DNA of 64,000 nucleotides, from positions 19,692,501 to 19,756,500 of the forward strand of contig CM076949.1 in NCBI GenBank assembly GCA_039566865.1, read 5' to 3'. The notes beneath the pieces are model-generated. The model had not been told where the DNA came from. It did not search any database and was given only the letters and a program-made list of their open reading frames with translations. Each line of letters starts with the position of its first letter. The stretch's first letter is position 1. This document shows, one piece after another, positions 47,001-56,225 of this stretch. A program made the position numbers and the translations under genes. This DNA is from Aurelia coerulea. Lineage: Eukaryota > Cnidaria > Scyphozoa > Semaeostomeae > Ulmaridae.

Positions 47001-49560
47001 CCCCTGGAAACTCTCATAATAGACTCTCTCCTATCTACTTTCATAAGTATTTCACTCCTAGCTCTGCACTTCATAGGTTCGGGACTCGTCAGGCCACTAG
47101 AGGTGATCTATTCAATTCCTTGACAAATACCCCTCTCTACGGACTACAAACAGTCCAATATTTTGGCTCAAAATTGTGGAAAACTCTTCCAATTTTTATG
47201 CGCGTTGTAGTCTCAATTGTATTTTTTTCGGTCTAGGTTGAAAACTTACTTCATTGACTCTATTTTAATCTGAATTTAACCTTCCCCTCACATCCCCTAG
47301 ACTTATCATTCTGAGGTTCATCTGGTTTATTTTTTTATCTAATAGTCTTTGTTTCTTTGTTTTTATGGGAGGGGAGGGGGGGGCTCTCTCTCGATTACTT
47401 AACCTATTAAGAAAGCTCCCCCTTAATTAGTCAATCCTATATACAATCATGCTATGTCCTTTTCTTTCTTTAAGTTGTAGTTTTGTAATGTTTAGTAAAT
47501 TTGACGTATTGTAGTGTATTTAATTGTATTGTAATTGTATAGCATTGTATGCAGGATGGATTAATAATTCATTGAAACTGACACTGAATCTGTTTTCTTT
47601 GTATACCGGGTGCGCCAAAATAAACTATACACGTTTGGCAGGCCACAATAAATAGTACACTGGGCCGATTTTGAAGATTTATGACTTAATCTTTAGCAGA
47701 AAGCCTTAATTTGACACTGGGATCTTTTGCAAGTTGTTTTGGTTCTCAGTTTTTAGAGCTAGAAGCGAGTTTCTTAAAAATTTTAGTTTTCGAAAACACT
47801 GAAAACAATTAAAAACATCGATCAAGTTTTCTAAAGAATCGACATGAATGGACAAAGAGAGAACTTGATCGTGGTGATTTGGGATTTGGAAATCGATTAA
47901 TTGTCATCTGCTGTACCAGAGTTCGTACTAAATCCCCAAATCACCTTGAAAACGTTTTCTCTTTGTTCATTCATGTTGAGTCTTTTAAAATTTGATCGTT
48001 TTCAGTGTTTTCGAAAACGAAAATTTTAAGAAACTCACATGTAGCTCTAAAAAAATGAAAACAAAACTTTGCAAAAAGTCCTGGAATCTAATTCAGGCTT
48101 TCTGCTAAAGATTTAGTCATAAATCTTCAAAATCGGTCCATTGTACGATTTATTGTGGCCTGCCAAACGTGCATAGTTTATTTTGGCGCACCCAGTACAT
48201 TTCTACCTGCAATGCCTGTCAAAAGTCTTGGAACACCTTTGCTATTTTGCCTTTTTTCCGATTTCCCCCTCTCCCCCTCAGAACAATGTTGTTCTATGAT
48301 AATAAAATGGGGATGGCAGGACGATTAGCGACTCTGATGGAATGCTAGGACAATAACCTTGCAAATCAACATTATTTCGGGGGTGAGTAAACCTGATCGC
48401 TATGGTTAGAACTGCGGATTGTCAAGAAATGGCCTATGTAAGTGTTCCAAGGACTTTTGGCAGGCATTGTAGCATCCGAAGGTAGTTTAGGACGCTGAGA
48501 AGCTGAGCTTATCGAAGGAGAGTCCTGGTCCTTCCTCTCGATGTGACCACACGTCGTGATTCCTTTAGCCTGGAATTACAGAGAATTGGCGACTCTCCTC
48601 ACACTTTGTAGTAGGTTCGGCAGGGCGAGGACTCGAACCACCAACCTTCAGATTGGTAGTCAAGTGTGGTACCACTGAGCCATCCCTGCTACAAATCTTC
48701 GGGATCCCCGCTGCCACTGAATCTTTCATCGGGAAAATTGCAAGAAAAACTTGATAACGTTGCATAGCATCGAAGCTGTGTGCGACGAAAAGAACGAATG
48801 ATAAGTAACATTATCAAGCTTTACTCGCAATGCCGTGGAAGTGAAACAGTACAATGGGTAAGAATGCAGTTTTGATCACAATATAGTCTAGGCCACATCA
48901 ACGGTGCATTGCATTATTAAAGGGCCCTGGTCCACATCGATGCTTTGCGCACATAATTTGCCCTCGATACCCTGTGTTCTTGAGTTTCTGATGTTCAGAA
49001 ACTAATATCGCTGCTCGCAGTGGAAGGGATGGAGAAGGGATACAGTAATTCAGAGCATCCAGTAAGAATTTTTAATGATGAGGAGAATCGAATGAACAAA
49101 TTGCAACGGTTTATGAACTCTGGAACCACCAGGGTATCGTATCATTTGGAGTTTTCTATTTTTTCAATTGACCTGTGCGGTTTCTTTCAAACAGGGTATC
49201 AACAGTTTCCATTCCTCCGAATATGATGTTGATACTAGATTGCACTAGCAGAACCAGCAGGGACTTGAAGAAAAAAAGTAATAAAAAGGAATTGACCAGG
49301 TTTCGAACTCGGGTTGAGTGCGATGGCATTGGCTTGATCCTGCGAACAGATCTAAATGAAAATCCATGTATAAAGTAGCAACAAACCAGTGTCTCAATAC
49401 CTTCAACTCCTTCCGCCATCTTTTCGTAGATGTTACCTCGCATCGAGTCAATATCCATCCAGACTTTAAATCCAAGTGCTTTCAGGGCATCTCTGATTTT
49501 AATGACTTGCTTCTGATAGTCCCATTGATAGGAAAGCATAACATGGCCTTGTGGAGCCAT
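37731..49560 (-). CDS. TIR-domain protein with C-terminal cysteine-rich repeats (complete, 4 exons)
   Basis: Exons 49560-49401, 46340-46080, 41789-41618 and 38019-37731 join in phase to 293 codons plus a stop. Residues 5-132 form a TIR domain: HVMLSYQWDYQ, IRDALKALGFKVWMDID, then ASVLIVCMSTKYQSS and IIPIKLE. Glu46 in NIYEKM sits where the catalytic Glu of NAD-cleaving TIRs such as SARM1 lies, so NADase activity is possible. Residues 142-161 are a Lys/Pro/Ala/Ser linker with SKPA repeats. Residues 187-217 and 248-277 are two copies of a motif, YYCG(K/R) ... CDGxCGPxNGxNCxxC, probably a small metal-binding or disulphide fold. The start is fixed by an in-frame TAG nine bases upstream. No signal peptide or membrane segment is seen, so the protein is probably cytosolic. 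I have no name for this architecture; a role in innate immunity or cell death is inferred from the TIR domain. Confidence 0.88.
38160..39122. mobile_element. CAACAAGGG-type element, copy 2, left-truncated, with nested G-run foldback
   Basis: The blocks ACATTCTCTCAACCAGTAAT and TTTGCCCTACTCGTTTCAGG match copy 1 at 18784-19383. A second element (38275-38706) interrupts it. It lies in intron 3 of the TIR gene, 140 bp from exon 4. Confidence 0.7.
38275..38706. mobile_element. G/C-run foldback with GACCCCAAATATT repeats
   Basis: CCCAGGGGGGGTACT at the left faces GTACCCCCCCCCCCCCTGGG at the right. Inside, GGACCCCAAATATTG recurs about six times. It is inserted in the 38160-39122 element. Confidence 0.7.
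39237..39750. mobile_element. AATCTTTAAAAATG(G)TGGGTGTAAAATT-type foldback, copy 1
   Basis: GGGCTCCAATCTTTCAAA with GGGTGTAAAATTCTATG at the left faces ATAGAATTTTACACCGAC and TTTGAGCCCTATG at the right. It lies in TIR intron 3, abutting the element at 39755. Confidence 0.7.
39755..40207. mobile_element. CAGTAGAAACCCGC-type TA element, copy 2, minisatellite expanded
   Basis: The ends are the same as at 10000-10412 and the interior nearly identical, but the 10-bp unit GAGAATTCTT is expanded to about eight copies (39915-39998). It lies in intron 3 of the TIR gene. Confidence 0.85.
40898..41288. mobile_element. Foldback with GGACCAGTCATTTATAACTC ends
   Basis: The ends are inverted repeats of about 37 bases, including GGGTACCGGGGCGGG and CCCGCCCCGGTACCC. 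GGGGGTATGAAA units recur inside. It lies in TIR intron 3. Confidence 0.8.
41618..41789 (-). CDS. TIR gene exon 3 (linker and start of first Cys-rich repeat)
   Basis: The exon is 172 nt. The acceptor GTTTTTTCCAG is strong and the donor is GCAAA|GTAAGC, phase 2. It encodes the SKPA-repeat linker (four near-identical Ala-Ser-Lys-Pro units), then VRLGSTGKYYCGKRLDGA, the front of cysteine-rich repeat 1. Confidence 0.86.
41871..42075. repeat. 205-bp hairpin in TIR intron 2
   Basis: GCATCAGTTTCGATATTTTT pairs with AAAAATATCGAAACTGATGC and pairing continues to a loop around ATGCTACCATGGCGCAT at 41973, with few mismatches. Open frames on it are by-products. Confidence 0.8.
42371..42473. repeat. 103-bp hairpin in TIR intron 2
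   Basis: GCCTGCGTGCAGAC at the left faces ATGCACGCAGGC at the right; AGGAGAGAAAAGAAAGGAAC faces GTTCCTTTCTTTCCTCTCCT around a short loop near 42423. Confidence 0.75.
42635..43229. mobile_element. CCGGGTGTCCC-type TA element
   Basis: A 595-bp foldback with ends TACCGGGTGTCCCAAAA and TTTGGGGACACCCGGTA. The arms pair over most of their length around a centre near 42930. It lies in intron 2 of the TIR gene. Confidence 0.8.
44005..44160 (+). mobile_element. LINE reverse transcriptase fragment
   Basis: A short plus-strand frame, FLCKVYRRVQMVRI and then TRGIPQGSVLGPLLFSNYT, is the palm motif around GIPQGS of a LINE. It ends where the repeat at 44161 begins, so a later insertion or deletion cut it. 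Confidence 0.75.
44161..44487. mobile_element. TCTAGCCAAGGGTA element, partial copy
   Basis: CTTCCATAGTAAAGGTACCT at the left and CTCGCGGCAGACCCCTGCCC at the right match the 50050-50452 copy. The terminal G and C runs are absent. It abuts the LINE fragment at 44160. Confidence 0.7.
44990..45935 (-). mobile_element. 5'-truncated, frameshifted LINE reverse transcriptase
   Basis: Minus-strand frames 45862-45356 and 45371-45012 encode reverse transcriptase: MTLMDLSKAFDCM (with the first catalytic Asp), ETGVPQGSVLGPLLF, and FADNT where the family has FADD, so one catalytic Asp is lost. The second frame, after a +1 shift near 45360, encodes the thumb (LGITIDSKLKF-like, FDYCPFIWMFCG). It lies in intron 2 of the TIR gene. 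The last residues are missing. Confidence 0.85.
46080..46340 (-). CDS. TIR gene exon 2 (second half of TIR domain)
   Basis: The exon is 261 nt. The acceptor is CGATTTAG after a pyrimidine-rich tract and the donor is GAAG|GTATGG, phase 1. It encodes GASVLIVCMSTKYQSS, the cysteine-containing helix, KGIIPIKLE and AGRLYIDFS, typical of invertebrate TIR domains. Confidence 0.88.
46531..46711. mobile_element. Miniature element with TGCAGTCGGCCTGCTA ends
   Basis: TTGCAGTCGGCCTGCTATTG and TTACAGTAGAAT at the left face ATTCTACTGTAA and CAATAGCAGGCCGACTGCAA at the right; 181 bp. TIR intron 1. Confidence 0.78.
46925..47600 (+). mobile_element. 3' end of a CR1/L2-like LINE
   Basis: The plus strand encodes GTRQATRGDLFNSLTNTPL and then YFGSKLWKTLPIFMR, the TR--T-G-L ... 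Y-G---WN-LP type C-terminus of LINE ORF2. A shift near 47200 breaks the frame. The rest, to about 47600, looks like 3' UTR rich in TGTATTGTA. It lies in intron 1 of the TIR gene. Confidence 0.65.
47603..48197. mobile_element. CCGGGTGCGCC-type TA element
   Basis: A 595-bp foldback with ends TACCGGGTGCGCCAAAATA and TATTTTGGCGCACCCAGTA. The arms share AAACTATAC and TTTGGCAGGCCACAATAAA in inverted order. It lies in intron 1 of the TIR gene. Confidence 0.8.
48209..48473. mobile_element. Miniature element with CAATGCCTGNCAAAAGTC ends
   Basis: CAATGCCTGTCAAAAGTCTT and GGAACACCT at the left face AGTGTTCC and GACTTTTGGCAGGCATTG at the right; 265 bp, mariner-like in look. TIR intron 1. Confidence 0.72.
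48500..48690 (-). mobile_element. tRNA-derived SINE
   Basis: The head 48690-48619 on the minus strand starts GCAGGGATGGCTCAGTGG (A box), has GGTTCGAGTCC (B box) and ends GCCCTGC, pairing 6 of 7 acceptor positions. The D and anticodon stems do not close well. A body of about 120 bases follows. Confidence 0.65.
49401..49560 (-). CDS. TIR gene exon 1 (first half of TIR domain)
   Basis: The exon runs from ATG to the donor GAAG|GTATTG, 53 codons plus one base. It encodes MAPQGHVMLSYQWDYQ up to MAEGVE. Reading on past the donor gives no TIR similarity, whereas splicing to 46340 restores VEGASVLIVCMS. A possible acceptor (TTTTATAG) just upstream of the ATG suggests a 5' UTR intron. Confidence 0.88.
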
Positions 49561-50049
49561 TTTCTCCTAGCTATAAAACCAAGGAAATGCAATTGATAAA
49601 TCTAGACCCTTGAATGTCGATTTTGCAGCAGGCTACGCTTGCATCTCTTCCCAATCGTGCCTTTGTGCAAGTTGAGAGATTACTAGAGGGAATCATTTTC
49701 TTTCATTTATATTATCATTGAAAACTGACGTTCAGCTATAAAGTTCGCACTTTCAACAATAACTCTTAGCTGCTCTGAGACTGATGCAGCAGTGTTAAAG
49801 AACTGATTGGTCAGAAGAGAACAACTGATTCTTTTGATTGGAAAACAAAATATCTTTTGACCTAATGAATTGGCGGTTCATTAGATGTTTTTCCGTAGGC
49901 TATCGCTATTGATAGACTGATGGAAGTTACATCTACACTGGAGCGACCTGGAGCGACAACAACAACATCAATTCACTTTAATTAGATGAACGTAAGTTGA
50001 GGGTCCTTGTGTAGTAAGGCTACGCAGTCATCTCTGCGCACAGGCTAGA

Positions 50050-50452
50050 TCACGGGGGGGGGGGGGGGGGTTCTTCCATAGTAAAGGTACCTGGGGATGT
50101 GCTGCGAGCAAGGGTATACTTTTTCGGACTTCTAGTCTAGCCAAGGGTATCTTTTTTTGCAATTTTGGCCAGCAACGGTCTAGCCAAGGGTATCATTTTT
50201 TACAATATTGGTCTAGCGAACGGTCATGACATCATATTTGGAACAAATTTGACAATATTGGTCGGGAAAATGGTCAAAATTGGTCTAGCCAAGGGTACCA
50301 TTTTCGTAAAAATTTGTTAAAACAATTGTCAAATTGGTCTAGCCAAGGGTACCATTCTCGTAAAAATTAGTCTAGCCAACGGTACCCTTTTGAAGATGCT
50401 CGCGGCAGACCCCTACCCAAAATTTGGCCAAGAACCCCCCCCCCCCCCCGTG
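50050..50452. mobile_element. G/C-run foldback with TCTAGCCAAGGGTA repeats, full copy
   Basis: Bordered by GATCACGGGGG... and ...CCCCCGTGGGCTAGATC. Inside are TTCTTCCATAGTAAAGGTAC at the left, GCTCGCGGCAGACCCC at the right, and several copies of TCTAGCCAAGGGTACCATTTT-like units (about 25-35 bp each). Confidence 0.7.
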
Positions 50453-50838
50453 GGCTAGATCCAGGGTCATTTGTGGTACGCTATAATTTCTGACTGTCTG
50501 AATAGGAACATTTTGATGAGAAACGAAGAACATTTTAGCACTATACATAGACTATGGTCTGACTAGGCTTTTTATGCCCAAAAGGTGTACCTAATTTATC
50601 TTCTGAACATCCTATGATTGCTGCGCGAACTCCCTTGTCTCAAAGAGACGAGCGAGGCGAATTTTTGCGATTTTATAAGCATCTTCAGGATAAAACTTCG
50701 TGAATCCAAATTTCAATTGCACATGATTATACTCGAAATATTTCGATTTGTATCAAAAATTCGCCAAAAGAGAACAAGCGTTCGAGTTCCTGATATGTTC
50801 TCTTCTTACATCAACAAGACAAAAAAGAAAACGTTAAT

Positions 50839-51260
50839 ACACGTTTTTTTTATAAGAAACTTGGATCAGCACTTAGTACTAAAAGTTTCTTAATTTCGCA
50901 TGAAAATTTCGGTGTTTTAGTTGTAAAAGTTTCTTAATTAGTTTCTTATTTTTTGGGCCTAAAATTGCAGTATTGTTCGAAGTTGAGCCTTCTTCTCGAG
51001 AAAGGACTTCCATTTTCCATTGACATTGTCATCAAGAAGAAGCCATGCACATCAAGGCAAACATTTACCAATTTTGCTGTTAAAAGTCAAGAAAAGACGA
51101 ATGTACCTTTGTTAGAGAGACATAGAATAAGAGAGATATACAGAAATAAAGTCTTAGAGTTTCTTAACTGTTCTCGAGCGTAGTACCAGAGTTTCTTACA
51201 TTTTTGGTCATCGTAGTACTAGTTTCTTATAAACCAGTTTCTTATAAAAAAAAACGTGTA
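50839..51260. mobile_element. CACGTTTTTTTT-type TA element
   Basis: The ends TACACGTTTTTTTTATAAG and CTTATAAAAAAAAACGTGTA are inverted repeats bounded by TA. TAAGAAAC/GTTTCTTA repeats are spread through the 420 bp. Confidence 0.75.
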
Positions 51261-52186
51261 AGTGCGATTCTGCTGAATCTGAAGGTCTGAACATTGACTG
51301 TCTTGACTATTATGGTCGGAAATAAAAAATCATCGTTAGGAAATCAAAATGGGAAAACAGAGAAACAGAACATTAAAATGTGAAACGGGTTTGTTCTTTA
51401 GTTTCTTTTTCACTTTTTCTTCACCAGGAGCACAATTTTGAAACTGGTATCCGTTGGGATCTCAACTTGTATGCTTTACCTATTTAGGAAGCTAACACAA
51501 AATGTAAATCAATTATAGATGATTATGGCCTACTTTTCGATGTTCTTGTTGACAATAAATGGTTGGTTGGGATTGAAGAAATCTGCTGCCGTTGGTTCTA
51601 ATCCGTTTGACTTCCGTTGCAAAATAACCGACAGTAAGATTGAGTGCTTTTCCCCGATAAATGCCATAGCTCTGACACTGAACAAATTACCTGATTTGCT
51701 GCAAAAACACTTCAGTAGTGATGCCAAAATTGGGCAGGAATCTTTTCTTCTTCCAAGTTGGTTGCAGTTTCAGGCTCTTGGCATCGGTCGGCATGCAACG
51801 ACATGAATGCAAAGAAATGCTGAAAGTAAATACGCCTATGTTGTTTCAGTAAATGCGATTGGCTGAAAATTGAATAAGACCTACGCACATGTAAATAGAA
51901 CAAATGAAACGGGAACTTCGAGATGTATGATCTTGAAGTTTCACAACTCCCACACGCAGTGCGTTGGGTCTGAAAATTGGGACCCCAACTGAGAGGTATT
52001 CTCATTGATCGACAGGTGCTTTGTTTCATCATTTCTTTACTGATGAATTAGACTCATTTGATTGATTGTAAGCAACACAACTTGATGCAAGCATAAATAA
52101 AACCAACAAACAGCGCAAGAATAATACAAGCTGCGATCATTGACAAGTTGTAATTACCCAGCGGAAGGCGCTATTCAAGGGGCAAC

Positions 52187-52452
52187 ACCCGGGGGGGGGG
52201 GGGGGGGTACTTCACATATTTTGGGTACGAGAACGTGCCACCTGGAAAGGTATCGATTTTCGCGATTTTGGTTAAAGTATAAGATCGGATATACATTTTC
52301 GGAAAATTGGTATACGGTCGGGTTGTACTTTTTCGGAAAATTGGTATAAAGTCGGGTATGCTTTTTCGGAAAATTGGTATAAGGAACGGGTATGTTTTTG
52401 AAGCTTCGATGGCACGTCCCCGACCAAAACCTGGTCAATTAACCCCCCGGGG
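52187..52452. mobile_element. G/C-run foldback with TTTTCGGAAAATTGGTAT repeats
   Basis: CACCCGGGGGG... with TACTT at the left and AACCCCCCGGGGGCAAC at the right border a region with four tandem copies of a unit around TTTCGGAAAATTGGTATA. GTGCCACCTGG/TGGCACGTCC are further weak complements. Confidence 0.65.
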
Positions 52453-52864
52453 GCAACAATTATGTCCTGTATGTGTGGCTTCACTCTCCTCCGAAGCTTC
52501 GATTTTAGCATGATTTTAGCAACATCAGCAGCTGCGCAAAATAAACAAAGCAACAACTATTTGACAATTCGTTATGCGGAGGAGAATACTTATTGGTCTG
52601 AATCAAATTTTAGTTGATAGCCAAATGGCTGAAGTATTTTAATGATTCTTGTTCTTGTTTTTATGAGCTTTGGAATGATAGGTAATATTTAGTTTACAAA
52701 AATCCATAACGTCTTAATGAGGGAAAAGAGCAACCTCGTCCCCAGGGCCTTTTGTCAAAGAGGCTAAAACCCTTGACCAAATGATAAACAAAACAATCTC
52801 CTCATTCAAACACAATTCGTTCCTCTCAAGAGTTTCAGAATCAAATCTTTTAGAAAGCAATAGC

Positions 52865-52955
52865 GTACTATTAAAATCAGAGATGCCCTGAAAGCACTTG
52901 GATTTAAAAGTCTGAATGAATTGACTCGATGCGAGGATTTTTTACTACAGAAAGC
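52865..52955 (+). pseudogene. Decayed inverted copy of part of TIR exon 1
   Basis: The plus strand here repeats the minus-strand coding sequence of TIR exon 1, from ATTAAAATCAGAGATGCC through the codons for RDALKALGFK to GACTCGATGCGAGG. Small indels and substitutions after the GFK codons break the frame. It lies about 3.3 kb upstream of the live exon and points the other way. It probably stems from a local inverted duplication. Confidence 0.75.
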
Positions 52956-53232
52956 CCCTTTCGAAAACCTGCAAAAACCACGGGCACCGTGAAGATCAAA
53001 TGTTAGCCTATTATAGGCATATCTTAGGTTTTGTCAGTTATGGCCTAATGCCCAAAACTCAACAACCTTCGCAACATACCTCCAGTCATTTGTTGACTAA
53101 AGCATGCTTAGCATCAATTAAATGTTGAAAGCACCTTGTTTGTTCTTCTTCTGTGTTTATCTGCTCTCCTATAATCGAAACTGTCAAGTCTCACTGCAAG
53201 CGATCCGGCAACACGCCATAACCCGTTTCGTT

Positions 53233-54256
53233 AGGGAAGGGTGGGGTAATGTGGGTCTAAAATGAGCAAAATCTCAAAATGGATAGCTGGTAAAACGACA
53301 ATAAAATGCAAACAATTTCAAAAGCTTCGTTTAATTGACATTCAGTGCTTCTTGTTTCTTGGGGAAAAATCTCAGCTCTGACAAAGGCAGTTAAATATTT
53401 TTAAAAAATTTTCTCTAACGGCAACTAAAATAGGCCCACTTTTTCCGACGAGCGGGAAAAGTGGGCCTATTTTCAAAACTTGTACCATATCGGAATACGA
53501 AAGGATAAATGATTAAAAAAATTAATGGAATAACCTTTCTCAACTATTCTCTATTCAACAAAATCACAAGCTTTGCCGTTTATCGCAAGCAATCCCGTTC
53601 CCGCGACGAAAATAAAACTACGGTCATTACGCTGTGATCCACTATCGTTGCGACTTGCAAGTCAGTGATCGAATTTGATAATAACGGTCAAATAAAAATG
53701 TTTGCAGTATGTTTACTCCAATTTATTGGTTACAAGACAGCAACTGCGGTAATAGGAAACCCATTTTCGCATTTTAGACAGGAAACAACGAGGCAAGATG
53801 AATATAAGTGGGAAAATTTAAGCAATTCAAAGCTTCGTTGAATTTGAATTATGGCTGAATTCTCAGTAGGCCCACATTACCCCACCTGGTAAAAAAATAA
53901 ATATAAAAAGAACCATCGCGTCAATGACTTTGAAATAGACGTTATTTCATTTGTAAATTACCAAACTCTCACCTCATGGTCATTAGATTGACCAGAAAAG
54001 CAAAACATCTGTGGCAGGAGAAAGTTTTCCTGGGCTTTGAGATTCTTGCACAATAGGCCGTTCAGTAAAGTTATTTTATAAAACGAGTGGAGATACATCT
54101 AAGACGAACGTTTTATGCAAAAAGGCAGTTTAGTGTGTAGACATTAAAAGAAAAATAGCCAACCTTTCTTCCATTTAACGAGAAAGGATATTTCTAGCAA
54201 AAAGCTCAGTAAACCCACTTTACCCCGTAGACCCAAATTACCCCCACCCTACCCTA
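53233..54256. mobile_element. GGTGGGGTAATGTGGGTCT-ended element
   Basis: GTGGGGTAATGTGGGTCTAA at the left faces TAGACCCAAATTACCCCCAC at the right. Further end-like blocks lie inside (GTGGGCCTATTTT at 53460, CCCACATTACCCCACC at 53873), so it may be a nested or rearranged copy. Confidence 0.6.
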
Positions 54257-54299
54257 CGCCAAATTTTAAAATCGCTTTCCCTCAAGATATTCATACTTT

Positions 54300-54604
54300 T
54301 TCATTCCCCTAAGAGGATAACACGTGCTAAAGCTTGCGAGCGTGCTCAAGGCATTGCTGTAAGCTAAACAATTTAGGGAAACTTGCTCACATCTTTAGCA
54401 CGTTTTTAAAGGTTTCTCGAAGGGACTTCTTTTAAAAAAATCCCTTGTAAAATCTGAACGGATTGACAGATTTCAGCCAGGAAAAAATTCTAAAAATAAT
54501 TGAACATGTTAGCTATTCAATCAGATATTGCAAAATCTCGTTGTTGATATATTCAGGGAGCAGTAGCCTTTCAAAGGCCGGGCCTTTTCTTGACTCACCC
54601 GGTA
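54300..54604. mobile_element. Half copy of the CCGGGTGAGTC element
   Basis: The right end TCTTGACTCACCCGGTA and the inner block around ACACGTGCTAAAGC match the 15936-16569 element. The left end is missing. Confidence 0.6.
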
Positions 54605-54858
54605 AGAGTACCTTTCACATCACAACAGCGTAAGCAAGTGGTTGCATAAAATGTTGACTTGAGGATAATTGTAATAATTGTTTCTAGCAATAAAACTTTA
54701 AGCCTTTATCAGCATACTTTATAAAATACTTATAGATATCCTCCTGGTTAAAAAATTATCTCCAAAAAGTGGATTTTGTTAAGAATATTAGATCACACAA
54801 TATACTCTAAAAGGAGAAATTAAGAAGAAATGAGATCATCACATAAAACATCTTATTG

Positions 54859-55358
54859 TACGAGATGTCCCAAAAAGCACCGTCACAGTTTGATCAACTT
54901 TATTGTGATAGTACGGAGCGATAGAAGTTTAAAATAACACGTACTCCCAATCTCGAGCTCCCAATGAATTTATGACAAAGAGCTCTTTTAAGCACCGCAG
55001 GGGCTTATTTAATCGTGGAGGCCATTTCGGAACACTTACAAATGGCTTGGTAATAACGAGGCTATGAATCATACTTGTTTATGTTTTAAACTGTGTGTTA
55101 AAGGGAATAGACATAGCTATATCGAAAAGCTGCTATAAATAGTCTGAAGAAACGCCCACAAACCCATTGTTTCCTCCGCCACACAATGACACAGCAGGTA
55201 TAAAAGTTGTCAAATACAATAGATTATATTTCTAACTTGGCCCGGGCCAGCTTTTAACTATGTCGATTCCCTTTAACGTTGAGAAATAGAGAGAAAAGCT
55301 TTCGCAAGCTAATTTTTCAAAATTTCATCAAAGTGAAGCGTTCTTGGGACACCCAGCA
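54859..55358. mobile_element. CGGGTGTCCC-related element with nested TTAA element
   Basis: The ends TACGAGATGTCCCAAAAAG and CTTGGGACACCCAGCA are diverged inverted repeats of the same family. The TTAA-flanked element 55098-55276 is nested inside. Confidence 0.65.
55098..55276. mobile_element. TTAA-flanked miniature element (piggyBac-like borders)
   Basis: The ends TTAAAGGGAATAGACATAG and CTATGTCGATTCCCTTTAA are inverted repeats bounded by TTAA. It is 179 bp and contains GGCCCGGGCCAGCTTTTAA. The TTAA target suggests mobilisation by a piggyBac-type transposase (inference). Confidence 0.72.
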
Positions 55359-56225
55359 CAATGATCTCAATGCTTCAATACTACCTTCGTAAAAAATCTA
55401 ATATCTGTCCGTAAAAATATCATTACAGATACATGTTCCTTTTTCCAAGATGAAAAATATCGAAGAAGCCTTCAATATTGATGGAAAACTTCAAAGAAAG
55501 GAAATACATACTGAATATTTTTGTATAGCAGGGGAAAAAGCAAACAGTACCGCAAGAACCAAAGAAAAGAAGGCAGAATGCATCTAATTGAACCAACGTC
55601 ATACCTTTGCAATCGAAAAGAACGTTTGAGACTCCATATCATTGCTAAGAGCAGGAGGTTATACATCTTCAAGGCGTCCATGTGTCACGATACCCCCTCT
55701 ATGCTCATTAATTTCGATTTATTTTCTTCTTCTATCATATATCTTCGTAACTACATATTTCAACTCTTTGATTTTTCGGCGATTTTTCCTTGTTGATAGC
55801 TTATGACTAACTTTTATTGTAAACGTTTCAGCATCATGTACATTTTAGTATTTCCTTCGCTCCTCTTTCGGCATTGACTTTTGGCATTTTATCAATTGTT
55901 TTTATTACTTAAGCAAAGTCCACCCATGCTTTTATTACCTCAGTCACGATCCTGTTCTCCTTATTTCGAATTCGTTAATTTATATCCCACGATCCGCGTA
56001 TCTTCTTATTCAAACTGTAGAACTGCAGCTATTTTTAATTCACTTCTATGCGATCAGCTAGAGTAATTCTATATTCTCCTTCGGGAGTTTATGTTTGTTG
56101 GATTCATCATAAACTTGGAAAATGCACAAGGTGTAATTTCTTTTCCGCTCAAAGTATCTACCATCATACCTGTGCAATCTCATTTCCAGGCCTCTCCGCC
56201 AACAAAGGGATGGCACATGCAAAGC

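Larger units (their letters stand above)
49561..52864. other. Upstream region of the TIR gene, no further exon seen
   Basis: Contains the elements at 50050, 50839 and 52187. The frame at 51519-51806 has no recognisable similarity and I do not call it. The TIR gene promoter must lie here or beyond, but no core element is clear. Confidence 0.45.

Noticed and set aside
48619..48690. Functional tRNA gene
   Set aside because: A and B boxes and most acceptor pairs are present, but the D, anticodon and T stems do not close, and a SINE-like body follows.
51519..51806. 95-residue plus-strand frame as a gene
   Set aside because: No domain, no clear splice sites, and it overlaps an opposite-strand frame of equal quality.
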